DNA of 6,179 bases from SCGC-AAA076-P13 sp964613455 (GTDB taxonomy: Bacteria; Pseudomonadota; Gammaproteobacteria; Magnimaribacterales; D2472). The translations under genes were made by a program, and so were the position numbers. Under the pieces are notes generated by a model. It was not told the origin of the DNA and did not search any database. It worked only from the letters and a program-made list of their open reading frames with translations. The stretch covers positions 1 to 6,179 of the forward strand of contig CAZTGS010000031.1 of assembly GCA_964613455.1 (NCBI GenBank), written 5' to 3'. Shown in pieces: positions 6,133 through 6,179 of the stretch (position 1 is its first letter; each line of letters opens with the position of its first letter).

Positions 6133-6179
6133 ATGAAAACTAATACAGTATTAATATTCACTTTTATAATGGCAATATC
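6133..6179 (+). CDS. start of a probably exported protein (partial, runs off the right edge)
   Basis: Only the first 15 full codons are present, encoding MKTNTVLIFTFIMAI. A lysine near the start followed by a hydrophobic run suggests a signal peptide or membrane anchor. The gene is supported by the AGAGGAG ribosome binding site six bases upstream and by a candidate -10 box at 6095-6100. It is divergent from the M28 gene across a 62-base region. The protein family cannot be told from this fragment. The strong translation signal hints at an abundant envelope protein, such as a receptor or porin, but this is inference only. Confidence 0.6.
   Translation, partial: MKTNTVLIFTFIMAI

Overview
This is an AT-rich, very tightly packed bacterial window with seven complete genes, one gene cut by the right edge and possibly the tail of another at the left edge. 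Non-coding gaps run from 1 to 62 bases. No RNA gene, mobile element, CRISPR array or long repeat was seen. The low GC, near-absent spacing and gene content (beta-lactamase-fold hydrolase, PA-domain M28 metallohydrolase, DoxX, Sec signal peptides, a lipoprotein) suggest a streamlined Gram-negative marine gammaproteobacterium of the SAR86 kind. That placement is inference from style; no marker gene is present.

Layout. Bases 1-33 may be the end of an upstream gene. Bases 44-676 (+) encode a class I SAM methyltransferase with an N-terminal four-cysteine zinc-ribbon-like segment. Convergent to it, with a 4-base gap, is a four-helix DoxX-family membrane protein (681-1067, -). Only 22 bases later a forward cluster starts: a membrane-anchored serine hydrolase (1090-2289), a small cupin (2291-2653), a lipoprotein with a BamC-like segment (2656-3210) and a fumarase/aspartase-superfamily lyase with an apparent secretion signal (3217-4581). 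Spacings inside the cluster are 1, 2 and 6 bases, so it is very probably one transcript. Convergent to it, again with a 4-base gap, is an exported PA-domain M28-family metallohydrolase (4586-6070, -). A 62-base divergent region then leads to the start of another probably exported protein (6133 onward, +), the only gene here with a textbook Shine-Dalgarno sequence.

How the genes may work together. Three of the four cluster products, and the facing M28 protein, appear to act outside the cytoplasm, which fits envelope-side breakdown or remodelling of an organic substrate. The serine hydrolase would open ester or amide bonds, the lyase would eliminate a C-N or C-O bond from a carboxylate-bearing compound, and the M28 protein would hydrolyse peptide or amide bonds. 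The substrate cannot be read from the sequence.

The two most unusual points are the lyase, whose superfamily is normally cytoplasmic but which here carries a signal peptide, and the M28 protein, in which the usual catalytic Glu-Glu pair is replaced by a His-His-His run while other metal-binding positions remain.
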